Of a DNA stretch of 64,000 nucleotides, positions 23,422 through 36,034 are shown in pieces. A model generated the notes under the pieces. The model was not told where the DNA came from. It searched no databases and worked only from the letters and a program-made list of their open reading frames with translations. The DNA is from Trematomus loennbergii (lineage: Eukaryota; Chordata; Actinopteri; Perciformes; Nototheniidae). The number at the start of each line of letters is the position of its first letter. Position 1 is the first letter of the stretch. The stretch lies in assembly GCA_012861695.1 (NCBI GenBank), contig JAAOOA010000168.1:524001-588000 (forward strand). The letters run 5' to 3'. The position numbers and the translations under genes were made by a program.

Positions 23422-23576
23422 ATCTAATGCAGAGGAAATATTGTAAAATAATACATTATTTTATATATATTATATATATTTATCTATGTATATTTATATA
23501 GTCTTTAAGTTACCACCCGTTGAGTGCAACCATCATTCTAATGTGGCCCGCGATGAAATTGAGTTTGACACCCCTG

Positions 23577-24762
<1,186 letters not shown>

Positions 24763-24767
24763 TGCAG

Positions 24768-24918
24768 TGTTACTGGTTTATCTCTCAGACTGGAGAAGAT
24801 GAGTGGTTTTAAAGATGAGGAAGAGGACACATCTTCAGTCTCCAGCTGTCTGTCTCTGAAGAGTGACCGGTCTAAAGAACCTCCACTTCAGTAATGAACC
24901 TGGACCCTCAGACACAAA
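24768..24918 (+). CDS. NLR N-terminal exon 1
   Basis: The acceptor is TCTGCAG, the donor AAA/GTAAG. The likely start ATG is at 24799 and opens MSGFKDEEEDTSS, followed by SSCLSLKSDRS, the short repeat typical of fish NLR amino termini. A stop appears after PPLQ because the family sequence FSNEPGPSDTK continues in another frame. This is a small indel near 24893. Confidence 0.65.
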
Positions 24919-25151
24919 GTAAGAGTTTCTGCTGTAACCTGACCTGAAGAGGATCCAGTTTGTATGTTATCTGATATCTAACCTGTTCTTTAATGATCGC
25001 AGTAAAGAAACTTAGTAACAGTACAGTAACAACGTTTAAACTCTTGATCCCTGGCGTCATCAGCGATAGTAAATAATCTACATACAGACAGAAGTCAAAA
25101 TGTGCTCTCTGAATGAACTAATGATGTTTAAAACATGTGTTGTTTCCACAG

Positions 25152-25251
25152 ACAGAGAGCAGAGTCTCCAGTCCCCAGCTGTCTGTCTCTGAAGAGTGAC
25201 TCTAAAGATAACCTCTAACTTCAGTAATGAACCTGGACCCTCAGACACAAA
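25152..25251 (+). CDS. NLR N-terminal exon 2, duplicate of exon 1
   Basis: Repeats the core SCLSLKSDS and the SNEPGPSDTK end with the same donor (AAA/GTAAGAG). It is also frameshifted before the FSNEPG part (TAA at about 25218). Exon and downstream intron were duplicated together: CTGCTGTAACCTGACCT follows both. Confidence 0.6.
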
Positions 25252-25278
25252 GTAAGAGTTTCTGCTGTAACCTGACCT

Positions 25279-26557
25279 GGGGCCTCATTTATAACGCCTT
25301 GCGTAGGATTGACGTGGGGTTGCTTACGTAGTACAAAGCAAAAAATAGGTACAGAATGTTCCGACATTTTCCGATTCACAAAACATTGCGTACCGGCGAG
25401 GGAAGTGCGTACGGCACTTCCTACGCCTGTTTCCCTTTATAAATCACAATCGACTCGTAACGCCCATATTTGCCTATAATAGTCAAAGAAACGCCCATTC
25501 ATTCATTCATTCTGACTGACTGCATGAAGAAGATCGCAGGAAATGACGATAGAACAGCTAAAAAAGACATCTCACACCGTGTCAGATTTTGGTTATTTTG
25601 GGGAGGTGGAGATAAATCATATTGTTTGGTGGATGCAGTTTGAACCAGAGTAGCAGCATGGAGGTCGGATCGTCACCAAAATAAATAAATGTCCGAAAAA
25701 AGTTAATGACAAAAAAATACACATAACCTTCCTCAGGCAGTGTGTTTGTCCGGGGACAGGAGACCCCCCCTTGATGAGAAACTGTAAGAAATGATGGGGA
25801 ATCCCTCCGGAGTGTAGTCATGACGACTGGATCTGAATTATTTTGTTGTATTTGGTGGTTTGTGTTCCAGCTGTCGATCAGCAACTATATATCCATAATC
25901 CACCAGTTAAAGGAACAACAATGTGTTGTGTTATATTAGCTGTTTACCACATATGGTGTTCTTAGTTTCCATACCTCCTGTGTTTTACGAGCGACTTATC
26001 AAGTCTTGGCAAACGGCATAAACACGATTAAACGTGATAGTATATAAAACCATGCTCGTATCTACAACCTATAGAAATGCAAAACGGCGTCAGTTTAGAC
26101 GTAATTCTGTCCTCCTGCTTACCGCATCATTTATGAGAAAACATTTCATAACATTAACACAACATATTCGAGGTGGTTTTAAATAACATATCCGTATTTA
26201 TTTATTTCTCCAAGTTATGTTTTTGTGCACTGAGGAGTCTCAAACAGGCGTTTGTTTAATCATTTAAGATTGGCTTTAATCAATGTTTGAAAATGAATTC
26301 TTCATATTTGATAAATGAGAGGTAACATTTTATTTATGGTATTATTTCCACATATTTCTCTCCATTCTTCCTTCTGCCAACGGTGTCGCAGTTTCTCGTC
26401 TCTCCCGTGTGTGTGCTTAGTGCGTACGCATGGGTTAGAGTTTGCGTGGAGGACCGCACATTTTCCCGTTAAGTTAGTATTTTATAAATCGCAAACATTG
26501 CGTAGAAACTGGCGTACGCCATTTTTTGAGCGTATATCCCTTTATAAATGAGGCCCC
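25279..26557. mobile_element. GGGGCCTCATTTATAA MITE in an NLR intron
   Basis: A 1279-bp element with inverted ends GGGGCCTCATTTAT and ATAAATGAGGCCCC. The homologous intron after the first N-terminal exon (24938-24957) reads straight through from CCTGACCT to GAAGAGG, giving an empty site. At most a 3-bp CCT duplication is compatible, which would suit a PIF/Harbinger-type element. No coding content. Confidence 0.8.
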
Positions 26558-27100
26558 TGAAGAGGATCCAGTTCTTATATCATCTAATATATTAAACTGT
26601 TCTTTAATAATATCATGTGTGCAGTATAGTACAGAACAAAGGCAGCAGAGTACAGCAAGCTAACATTATTTGAGGATATTTCAATATGCATTTATAGCAT
26701 CATTGTATCAGTGGCATCAAAAGGTTTTAAATGGCAAAGATATTGATAAATACTCACTAAAAACTAAATATATCGTCCAAAACATTATTTACTACTTGGG
26801 CATGTTTATGATATGTATTTTAAAGATGTTTATTAATGATAGTGATAACCTGGTGAGCTGGTTGTGTTTAGCATTAGCAGATATAACAGAGCTTTGTGTG
26901 ATTACATGTAGAGTCAATGCAAAGACCCAGATCCGTGCCTGGAGACACCAAGAAAGTGAAGAGGTGAAATTCATGTCACCTGCGTATTCGTGCAGCGTGA
27001 CACATTTCATCTTGAGAGTGACGTTTGTGACGCTCTGCCCATTGGTGAGAATCAGCTCCACTAATGTGACGTGCTGTAAAGGATGTGTTCATCTCCACAG

Positions 27101-27335
27101 AGGGAAGAGGAAGAGTGGTGTTCCTGTGGAGGAGCAGTGTCCAGCTGTGCTCTGTGTCAGGACGTCCTGAAGGATCCAGTCTCTACCAGCTGTGGACACT
27201 GGTTCTGCAGACAGTGCATCACCTCATACTGGGAGCAGAGACCTCCATCAGGAGACCCCTCCTGTCCCCAGTGTGGGAAAAGATCCAGAACCAGAGCTGG
27301 ACTGCAGACAGCCAGTCAGACCAGCTCTGTACGAG
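27101..27335 (+). CDS. NLR RING-finger exon
   Basis: The acceptor is CATCTCCACAG, the donor ACGAG/GTAAG. The frame gives a C3HC4 RING: CALC at the first pair, then STSCGHWFCRQC, then CPQC. RING fingers usually act as E3 ubiquitin ligases. N-terminal RING domains occur in a group of fish NLRs. The exon is open throughout and its end phase matches the FISNA exon. Confidence 0.8.
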
Positions 27336-27529
27336 GTAAGAGGCCGAACACATGCAGCGTCTTATTCCTCTTCCTGGTTCATTTGTTTTTGAACAGGTAT
27401 ACTGTTGTAGAGCATAGACAGTAAGCTGTTTATAAAACATTTAAACTCAGTCTGTTTGTTGTTGTTTTATTGTTATAATTAGATTCTCAGAGCATTTCCC
27501 TCATTCTCTCATGTTTCCTTCTCTTCCAG

Positions 27530-29435
27530 CAGATAGTGGTCTGCAGGAGGTTTTAGATGAACATAGGCTCAGTCTGAGGAGGAGATGTGAACGTGTGACT
27601 GAAGGAACTGATCAAAGTGAAACCCTCCTCAACAGGATCTTCACTGAGCTCTACATCACACAAGGCCAGAGTGAAGAGGTTAATACCCAACATGAGGTGA
27701 GGCAGCTGGAGACAGCTTCCAAGAAGAACCCTCCATGACACTCCAATCAAGTGCCAGGACATCTTTAAAGCCTTACCTGACCAACAGACTCTCATCAGAG
27801 CGGTCCTGACCAACGGAGTCGCTGGAGTTGGAAAAACCTTCTCAGTGCAGAAGTTCACTCTGGACTGGGCCGAGGGTTTGGGAAACCAAGATGTCAGTCT
27901 GGTGATCCCGCTCTCCTTCAGGGAGCTGAACCTGATCAAAGGTGAGCAGTACAGTCTTCTCAGGCTGCTCCATGTTTTCCATCCAACCTTACAGAAGGTC
28001 ACAGCAGAGCAGCTGGCTGTCTGCAAAGTGCTGCTCATCTTTGACGGCCTGGATGAAAGCAGACTTTCTCTGGACTTCAGAAACAATGAGGTTGTGTCTG
28101 ATGTCTCTCAGCAGTCCTCAGTCAACGTGCTGCTGACAAACCTCATCAGGGGGAAGCTGCTTCCCTCGGCTCTCGTCTGGATAACTTCCAGACCTGCAGC
28201 GGCCAATCAGATCCCTCCTGAGTGTGTGGACAGGGTAACAGAAGTACGAGGCTTCACTGACGCCCAGAAGGAGGAGTACTTCAGGAGGAGATGGAGTGAT
28301 GAAGACCTGTCCAGCAGAATCATCTCTCACATCAAGAGCTCCAGGAGCCTCCACATCATGTGTCTGATCCCAGTCTTCTGCTGGATCACTGCTGCAGTTC
28401 TGGACCACATGTTGACTACAGACCAGAGAGGAGAGCTGCCCCAGACCCTCACTGACATGTACTCACACTTCCTGCTGGTCCAGACCAAGAGGAAGAAGCA
28501 GAAGTATGAAGAGGGACATGAGACGAGTCCACAGCAGCTGACGGAGGCTGACAGGGAGGTTCTTCTGAAGCTGGGGAGGCTGGCGTTTGAACATCTGGAG
28601 AAAGGAGACATCATGTTCTACCAAGAAGACCTGCAGCGCTGTGGTCTTGATGTCACCGAGGCCTTGGTGCACTCAGGAGTTTGTACACAGATCTTCAAAA
28701 GAGAGAGTGATCTTCAGAAAACAGTCTACTGCTTTGTTCATCTGAGCATTCAGGAGTTTCTGGCTGCAGTCTACATGTTGCACTGTTACACCAACAGAGA
28801 CACAGAGGTACTGAAGGACTTCCTGCAGAGAGACTATAGCAACATCAGAGATCAGGATTACCCATCCCTAGATGACTTCCTGAAGGGAGACTATAACAAC
28901 ATCAGAGATCAGGATTACCGATCCCTAGATGACATCCTGAAGAGAGACTATAACAACAGCAGTGATCAGATTACCCATCCCTGCTGTCTTCCTGAAGGGA
29001 GCCATGAAGAAATCCCTCAGAAGTGAAAATGGCCACCTGGACCTGTTTGTCCGCTTTCTCCACGGCCTCTCTCTGGAGTCCAACCAGAGACTGTTAGGAG
29101 GCCTGCTGGGTCGCACAGACAACAGACCAGAAACCATCCAGAGAGCCATCAGCAACCTGAAGAAGATGAACAGTAGATCCTCTCCTGACAGGAGCATCAA
29201 CATCTTCCACTGTCTGACAGAGATGAAGGACCACTCAGTACATCAGGAGATCACAGAGTTCCTGAAGTCAGAGAACAGATCAAAGGAGAGACTCTCTGTG
29301 ATCCACTGCTCTGCTCTGGCCTACATGCTGCAGATGTCAGAGGAGGTTCTGGATGAGTTGGACCTGGATCAGTACAACACATCAGTAGGGACGACTGAGA
29401 CTGCTTCCAGCTGTGAGGAACTGCAGGAAGTTCAA
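27530..29435 (+). CDS. NLR FISNA-NACHT exon
   Basis: The large central exon. FISNA starts with [25 protein letters not shown] follows, with Walker [11 protein letters not shown] (near 27822) and Walker [12 protein letters not shown], then WITSRPAAA (sensor 1 region) and the winged-helix/NAD part up to [25 protein letters not shown] binds ATP and drives oligomerisation. Frames break near 27725 (one A short), in a 57-bp repeat at 28946-29000, and near 29390. The main open piece is 27845-29026; the next frame is 28962-29468. The exon ends at CAA/GTAAGT. Confidence 0.85.
28832..29000 (+). repeat. 57-bp in-exon tandem repeat in the NLR
   Basis: Three units at 28832-28888, 28889-28945 and 28946-29000, each coding roughly [19 protein letters not shown]. 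The third is 55 bp long and shifts the frame. Homologous fish NLRs usually have one such segment before the [14 protein letters not shown] sequence, from memory of the family. Confidence 0.85.
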
Positions 29436-31441
29436 GTAAGTCCAGATGTGATTAACTTGATAAACTAATGTGGATCAGGAGTTTAATTATTCAAATAAAC
29501 ACTATAACATTTCTGCTGTTTAAATACTGAGAGCAAAATAAACCAACACTGTTCTTCTATTTATTTATAATAATAGTTCAACTGAAGCGTTCCTCTCTTC
29601 ATATTGAGTGATGGAGGCGACATGTCAAACACATGAAGGACTTGAGAGGTTTCTCAGCATGTGATCACACCACACAGCAGGACTTACAGTTATCACAGAA
29701 ACATGTTATTATTACTTTCTTTGCTTTTTTCTTTGCTTTTTAAGAAAATATTCACAAAGCATACATAACCAAATAAACACATCTAAGTACATAGATGAAC
29801 TACATAACAGATGACAAATCAGAAAACATAATAAGATAATAGTATTAATAATATTACAAATGAAAGAATGGATACATTATGAATACATTATGAATACTCA
29901 GGTACACATTAATTATATTCACTGTATTGTTCTATACTGACCCATTCCTCCCACCTTTCCTCAAAGATATGCATTTGGTTTCTAATCTAGTTGTTTTCTC
30001 CGTTACATAGATTTCATTTACTAAGTTATTCCATTGTGAGTTTACTAAGTTATTATCTTTTAGACAATTCCTTGTCATTAGTTTGATGATGGCTTTTCTA
30101 ATGACCAGAAATAGATAGGAATCTTTCTGTATCTCCTCTGGTGTTTCCCCAGTGATAGGGACAATGGGTTTTTGTTGAGAGAACAAGATATTGGACATTT
30201 CTCTTCAAACTGTTTCCCAGAAGTCTCCCAACACATCACAGGCCCAGAATATATGTGTCTGGTTTCTGCTCAGCGCATTCTCTCCAGCATTTTGAAGTGA
30301 GGGTTTGTTTGTGTTCACTTTGAATCTGGGGTGTCTTAAAGGATGGAGTTAAAAGCTTCATGTGTTTTCTTTCCAGTAGTTTGAGTTGGTTGTGTTATGA
30401 ATGTTTCTGCACATTTGTTCCCAATCTGCTACTGGCATATTGCAGGATCATTCATTTCCCCATTTCTTTGTTACATTAATAATACTGTGTTCATCTTGAT
30501 TTCTTAATTGTAATATTTGAACCATCTAGTTAGAAATGTTGTTTCCACTCCAGGGTCATAAACTGTAAGCATGTATTTTATTAATGGCTTGATGTCTTGA
30601 AAAGATCTCTTTTTAAATGCCGGAAAGATAACTCCTCACTTGGAAGAATCTGAATAAATGGTATTTGAGTAAATCATATTGTAACGAAAGCTGTTCAAAG
30701 GACTTCACGTCTTTATCACCGAACATTTGTCCAAATGTCCTCAAGCCCTTAGAAGCCCATAGTTTCAACATGTGGTGGTCTTTGTTCAGTTTGTGAGGAG
30801 GGAAGTCTTGATCAGTTCATTTCTTTCAAGAAGATTACATCTTCATATCGTTTTTGATTACGACAGACTTCCCTCCAAACCTTAAGTGAAGCAACAACCC
30901 TTTTTTTAATGATTACTTTCTAGTAGTTTCTTTATCATTAAACACGTTTTGATCACAATGTGTTAGAGTTTAAAATCAGATCTATATCATTTCCCACCAA
31001 TAACAGAGTTATGTCTTAATGCTGATATACTGGGAACATCTGATGCTATCAAGTTGAACATATTGAAACTTTATTGGTTTGTTAATTGTGTTTGTGTGCG
31101 CAATAAATGTTCAGATGCTCAGAGAAGCCAAAGCATCCTTCATCCATCATTCACATCCACATATTAACTAACATTTAAATATGTACATCTCTAATATTGT
31201 CAAGTGATTCATTTAATTTCTGTTTCTTTTGGTAACAGTCAGTGACAGCAGGAGCACAGACATGTGATCAGATCACACTGACAACTCATTACACTCTATT
31301 ATCATATATTATTATATATTATATTAAATGGACTAACAGCAAAGGTCTATCAGAACATGTCAAATCTTTTTTCATCAAATGCTTGATGTTAATATAATGT
31401 TTCCTCTTTTTAACACATGTTGTAATATATGTTTATTATAG
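29436..31441. other. NLR intron containing an L1 fragment
   Basis: No exon is seen. Much of it (about 29900-30880) is minus-strand L1-like LINE sequence, listed separately. Confidence 0.5.
29932..30880 (-). mobile_element. L1/Tx1-like LINE ORF2 C-terminal fragment
   Basis: The minus strand carries PITGETPEEIQKDSYLFLV followed by a stretch with VNEIYVTEKTTR, resembling the extreme C-terminus of fish L1-type ORF2. Upstream parts are badly decayed. The edges are approximate. Confidence 0.6.
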
Positions 31442-31612
31442 ACTTATGGCTATATGATCTCAGAGAGTCACTGTGAAGTCGTGGCCTCAGCTCTGAAGTC
31501 TGACCCCTCTCATCTGAGAGATCTGGACCTGAGTCAGAACCCTCTGGATGATTCAGCAGTGGAGTCTGAGTTCTGGACTAAAGAGTCCAAACTGCAGACT
31601 GGAGGCTCTCAG
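31442..31612 (+). CDS. NLR leucine-rich-repeat exon 1
   Basis: A 171-bp exon, the normal unit length for these repeats. It contains [14 protein letters not shown] and [17 protein letters not shown]. Acceptor ATTATAG, donor CAG/GTCAG. The second half is altered relative to the usual LLSAGLE pattern ([13 protein letters not shown]). Confidence 0.75.
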
Positions 31613-32015
31613 GTCAGTTCACTGACTGCAGTTCATATTGATCTGTTTGTGTTTATGATTTTCTGAATTTGAACAAATACAATGTTATTTTTATTTTTCC
31701 ATGTTTGCTAATGACTGAATATTGATCAGAGTAACAGAGAGAAGGTGAATGTGTGAGGGAGAGTGTTTGAGCTTCCACAGACTCACTCTGTGCTCCATGA
31801 GTCAGTGGAGATGCTGTCAGTACTGATGAGCTGTGAGGGAGATGAAGGAGTTGTTCAACATCTGATCAAAGTTAAAGTTCCAGATTATCAGTGGATTGTT
31901 TCTGCATCATCTCTGACATTAAAACCCTGTTTCACTCTGAACAGATTATTAAACCTGGAGTTATTTCAAACAGGAACATTGTTTTCTAAAGTTACATCAT
32001 GTTTTCTTTATTCAG

Positions 32016-32182
32016 TCTGAGGAGCTGCAGTTTGTAGAGATCAGCTGGTCTGCTCTGATCTCAGCTCTGAAGTCCAACATCCATCTGAGAGATCTGGACC
32101 TGAGTAACGCTCTGCAGGATTCAGGAGTGGAGCTGCTGAGAGATCTTCTGGAGAGTCCAGACTGCAGACTGGAGACTCTCAG
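32016..32182 (+). CDS. NLR leucine-rich-repeat exon 2, frameshifted
   Basis: 167 bp, not a multiple of three. It encodes LRSCSL, then after a frame change [26 protein letters not shown] and the end CRLETLR. Acceptor TTATTCAG, donor CAG/GTCAG. The frame is lost just after GCAGTTTG. Confidence 0.7.
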
Positions 32183-32582
32183 GTCAGTTCACTGACTCTC
32201 TGTTACTGCTGGAGATCTCACATGTTCACTTTGTGATTGAACCTCATTTATATTCATTAATAACTTACATCCATAAAGTTGTAAATGTCCTTTTATTCAT
32301 ATTTCATTTTAAAGATTAAGAAGTAAGAACTGCAGACATACATGTTGACTGTTTCTTAAAGTAACTGTAATAGATGTTAGTTGTAAAAAGTAAATCTATG
32401 TATTTAATATTTAGTAAACGATAAAGTCTGAATAAAGGTCATCTGAAGTCATTTTAGTTTTACATGATAAAGTTCACTTTCTGAAGTAGACAGATGTTTC
32501 TGTTCAGATTCATTTAAATGTTGAGTAACATCTGATTGGATTATAAACAGATTTGTATCCTCATCATGTTTTCTTTATTCAG

Positions 32583-32747
32583 TCTGAGGAGCTGCAGTTT
32601 GTCAGAGATCAGCTGTTCTGCTCTCAGCTCTGAAGTCCAACATCCATCTGAGAGATCTGGACCTGAGAGGCAACGCTCTGCAGGATTCAGAGAGAAGCTG
32701 CTGAGAGATCTTCTGGAGAGTCCAGACTGCAGACTGGAGACCCTCAG
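32583..32747 (+). CDS. NLR leucine-rich-repeat exon 3, internally frameshifted
   Basis: 165 bp, with the same borders as exon 2 and about 90 per cent of its sequence. It begins LRSCSLSEISCSAL and ends [14 protein letters not shown], but the middle reads out of frame owing to compensating deletions. The repeat consensus is thus broken. Confidence 0.65.
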
Positions 32748-33181
32748 GTCAGTAAGGGGTCTCTGCTGGTTCAGCAGTATTGTATGAAACACAGGGAGGT
32801 GTTTCTCTCACTGGGGAATCACAACAGATCAGTGATGTTACCCACTGACTGCAGGCTCTTTCATTCTTCCATCAACTATAGAAGGCCAGCTGAAAATGCA
32901 AAGCCACATTTAGTAAGTAATCAACTTTCCACCAGACATATGGGATTTGACAGAAGAGTGGAAAAGGTAGTCTGTTTTGATGGGATGTTTTTAGCTCCTT
33001 GACTAATGACTGTTACTTCCTGTAATGCAGCTGAGAGCTGTGGCAGTCAGTCGTAGTGTTTGCAGAGAAGATATGATGGGATGTAAAGCATGAGATCAGT
33101 CAGGACTCTGAAGCTGACTCAAAGAACAAACACTTATTTTAAACTGGATCCATAACTGTTGGATTGTGTTCATCCCTACAG

Positions 33182-33224
33182 GATCAGAGAGATGAGACGA
33201 TCAGAGCCAAGATCCAGAAGAACT
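33182..33224 (+). CDS. Possible short 3' exon of the NLR
   Basis: A 43-bp stretch between CCCTACAG and AACT/GTGAGT. Only splice-site shape and position support it. Confidence 0.25.
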
Positions 33225-33469
33225 GTGAGTACTGAATATCCTCCATTCATCAAGATATGAAACTCTTTCATGGAGCATGTCCTCAGAGGAAAACAACACT
33301 CTTGTTTTCTCTCTTCATCATTTTGGCTGTTTCTCTTCACAACAACTGTCTATCAAAACAGTGACGCGTTCACTGACACTCTGTAAAATGTAAATAAACT
33401 CTGAAGAATAAAACACATGAAAACATCAACATTATAACCAGTTACAGTTATCATCAAAATATACTTCAG

Positions 33470-33885
33470 TAAAAGTAGAAGTACTCAGATCTTGTACTTG
33501 AGTAAAAGTAGAAGTACTCAGATTTGTACTTGAGTAAAAGTAGAAGTACTCAGATCTGGTACTTGAGTAAAAGTAGAAGTACAACTTGTAGAATACTCTG
33601 TTACAGTAAAAGGCCTGCATTCAAATGTTACTCAATACAAGTAGAAAAGTATTAGCATCAAAATATAGTTAAAGTACCAAAAGTAGTCATTGTGCAGATT
33701 GGTCCATTTCAGAATAATATAAGTTTAAGATAAGTTTTATAATTATTGATCATATCAGGTATTAAATACATGTAGTGGAGTAAAAGTACACCATGTACCT
33801 CTGAACTGTAGTGGAGTAGAAGTACAAAGTAGCATAAATGGAATACTCAGGAAAGGTACAAGTACCTCAACATTGTACTTAAGTG
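33470..33885 (-). repeat. Dispersed ACTTGAGTA repeat with short tandem units
   Basis: Reverse orientation of the family at 12755. It starts with about four tandem units containing GTACTTGAGTAAAAGTAGAA and ends where the SINE begins. Confidence 0.6.
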
Positions 33886-34076
33886 TGGAGGCGTGTGGCG
33901 CAGTGGATAGAGCGTTGGTGTTAGGATCAAGGAGCACAGGTTCAAACCCCACTGCAGTCAGCATGTCGTTGTGTCCCTGAGACACTTCACCCCAAATGGC
34001 TCCTGTGGGGATTGCCCACAGTATTGAGTATGTTAGTCACTTTGGATAAAAGTCTAACAAGTGACATGTAATGTAA
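33886..34076 (+). mobile_element. tRNA-derived SINE
   Basis: The head has an A box (TGGCGCAGTGG at 33896) and a B box (GGTTCAAACCC at 33939), the internal RNA polymerase III promoter. The body continues with TGTCCCTGAGACACTTCACCC and the tail ACTTTGGATAAAAGTCTAAC, as in common teleost SINEs with an L2-like tail. It sits inside the dispersed repeat, whose halves join on either side. Confidence 0.8.
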
Positions 34077-34323
34077 AAGTACAGTGCTTGAGTAAATTAC
34101 TTAGTTCCTCTCCTGATCTGTAAAGCTCTCCCAACATATGCAGGTTAGCATCCGGCAGCTTCTATGTGCTGGGGACCCGTACTGTACATTTCTCTCATCA
34201 CACTTGGGCTCCTCAACATGTGTGGGTTCCCAGCAGGACTCTCTGAGCTGCAGACACATTCTTTCTGTGACTTTGTTCCAGATATTTGGAGCATAATAAC
34301 TGAAGCTGTTTCTCCATGTTCAG

Positions 34324-34448
34324 GAACTCCCATCCCCCGAGTCCTGCGGCAGGAAGCGCTCCTTCTCTCCAAGAACTCCTGGACCCTGCAAGCTGGTCCA
34401 GAACCAGAGTCCCAGTGAGGAGTCCAGCCAGTCCACCTCTCAGAGTTA
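34324..34448 (+). other. Possible terminal exon of the NLR locus
   Basis: Preceded by CATGTTCAG; short frames stay open for about 100 bp. An ATTAAA signal follows near 34463. No recognisable domain, and no B30.2 domain follows the LRRs. Confidence 0.25.
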
Positions 34449-34789
34449 AACTAAACTACAACATTATTAAAGATCATGTTTAAAGTTAAAAAAGGATGCT
34501 TTCAGACTGAATCCGAAGTTTCTCAAGCTGCAGTCAAAGCAGGTCATTTGAGAAATTATAAAACAATTATAAAACTGTAATAAGAATTACTCTGAATACT
34601 TTCTTTGGACATTTTATTACATTTTTTCAACAAATATTTCAAATGTTTCTGACTTTCTATCCGAGTGCTTTTCTCATGAATTAACGACTTCATTTCATTT
34701 CCATCTTATTTCGAACAGATTAAAAAAACAAATAAAAATAACAAATGTGAAAAGCAGAATACCGTATTGTTAGAATACAGTATTTATCA

Positions 34790-35530
34790 ATATTCATATT
34801 AATAATAATAATAAATCATTGTGTCCGAAAGGGAGCGGAGGAAGCAAATGCTTATTAATTCCCACCCCTTACTTACCGCTGATCAATGATTATCCTTTAA
34901 ATCATTTCTGCAAGTTATTCCTACTTACATATTTACATTTATACATACATTTACATCATTTCTCATCTTCAATCACCTAAATCATTCTCATAGTTTTTCC
35001 AAGAAAGTGTTTCTGTACATCCTTTAAAGTGAATTATATTTGTGCTTTGTTTGAACTCCTGCTCCAAACCGTTCCATAAAATCACCCCACAGATTGTTCT
35101 ACTCATACTTCTCACAGTTGTTCTGACCTTGAGTTGATTATTATTGATTATTCTTATAGCCCTTTTTTGTAATGTGCATAACGGCTGTAGGTTGGTTTTG
35201 TAAGTGTTTCCCCAAATCTCCACACAGTAACTCAGACATGGCAATATGAGTGTATTATACAGAGCATAATGAGTTGTAGTCCAGAATGTGTCTTGCTTTC
35301 CCCAATATTGCGATAGTCTTAGCCAGTTTTGCTTTTACATGATTGATATGAGGTTTCCAGCTGATCTTGTGCTCTCAAACCACACCAAGGAACTTCATTT
35401 CATATACTCTTTCTATGTTTATGTTATCTAGTATTAATTGCACCTGAGGATTTGTTTTATGTTTTCCAAATAGCATAATATTTGTTTTGCTTAAATTTAA
35501 TGTTAATTTGTTCTTAAATCTTTTTTTTTT
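34790..35530 (-). mobile_element. L2-like LINE, reverse transcriptase C-terminal part
   Basis: The minus strand encodes LNLSKTNIMLFGKHK-type RT sequence near 35500, then SYCVEIWGNTYKTNL and LQKRAIRII near 35150-35240. The 3' end TTCGGACACAATG plus an ATT repeat lies at 34800-34830. Several stops. The family resembles L2 elements of fish. Confidence 0.7.
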
Positions 35531-35869
35531 TTGTGTGTGTGTATTTCATAAACAGGATATTTGATTTTTTTATAATAAATATTATTTTCTCAGCTCTGTG
35601 ATAAAAAAACACATTTTAAAATAAATATCCCACTTCTTGTACTTATATCCTGATTGAGTCAGCAGTAAAGCAGCCAGGCGTTAACGGTCAGCTGGCATGT
35701 GTATCTGTTCATTGGCTCATATGTGTAGCATGTTTAATGGCAGTGTGTTGAAAATGGCTGACAGGTGAATATGTCAGATCTCTGTGTGTTACTCAGAGAA
35801 CCGTGTGCAGTGTTTTAGAAAGTGCAGAGTTGAATTGCAGATTGTGTGCAGAGCTGAAAATGTGTTTAG

Positions 35870-36034
35870 AGTTCTGTTTGATTTGATCCAGCCAGTTCTG
35901 CCACAGCAAAGCATAAGGGCTCAGAGCTTGGACCTATTGTGTTCACATTATATACGCTTCCTTTAGGCAATAGGAATCACTCGGGACATTTTCATTGTTA
36001 TGCGGATGATACTCAATTATACACAATGTAGACA
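35870..36034 (+). mobile_element. L2-like LINE reverse transcriptase fragment
   Basis: Encodes a frameshifted [10 protein letters not shown] and [11 protein letters not shown], the catalytic YADD region. It is cut by the start of another repeat at 36035. Confidence 0.6.

Larger units (their letters stand above)
19180..23576. mobile_element. hAT-like MITE containing other nested insertions
   Basis: Outer ends are CAGGGGTGTCAAACTCA at 19180 and the complementary TGAGTTTGACACCCCTG ending at 23576, typical of Charlie-type hAT MITEs. After removal of the two inner elements (19263-20843 and 21024-23421) only about 420 bp remain. The right flank is a long GT tract, so no target duplication is visible. 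Confidence 0.75.
24768..34448 (+). pseudogene. Fish NLR (NLRC3-like) locus, disrupted as assembled
   Basis: Exons in order: two N-terminal repeats, RING finger, FISNA-NACHT with following winged-helix/NOD-associated region, three LRR exons, and possibly two short 3' exons. Fish carry large families of such cytosolic pattern-recognition proteins, related to NLRC3. As assembled the reading frame breaks in both N-terminal exons, at about 27725, 28966-28985 and 29390, and in LRR exons 2 and 3. Either this is a decayed cluster member or part of the damage is assembly error. The exon borders all have GT/AG. Confidence 0.8.

Noticed and set aside
26670..27170. A 166-codon plus-strand frame before the RING exon
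   Set aside because: Runs across the acceptor in a frame different from the RING; no recognisable domain before 27101.
34500..34790. Possible B30.2 (PRY-SPRY) exon after the NLR LRRs
   Set aside because: Looked for in all frames between 32.7 and 35 kb; no SPRY-like motifs, only AT-rich sequence and LINE remains.
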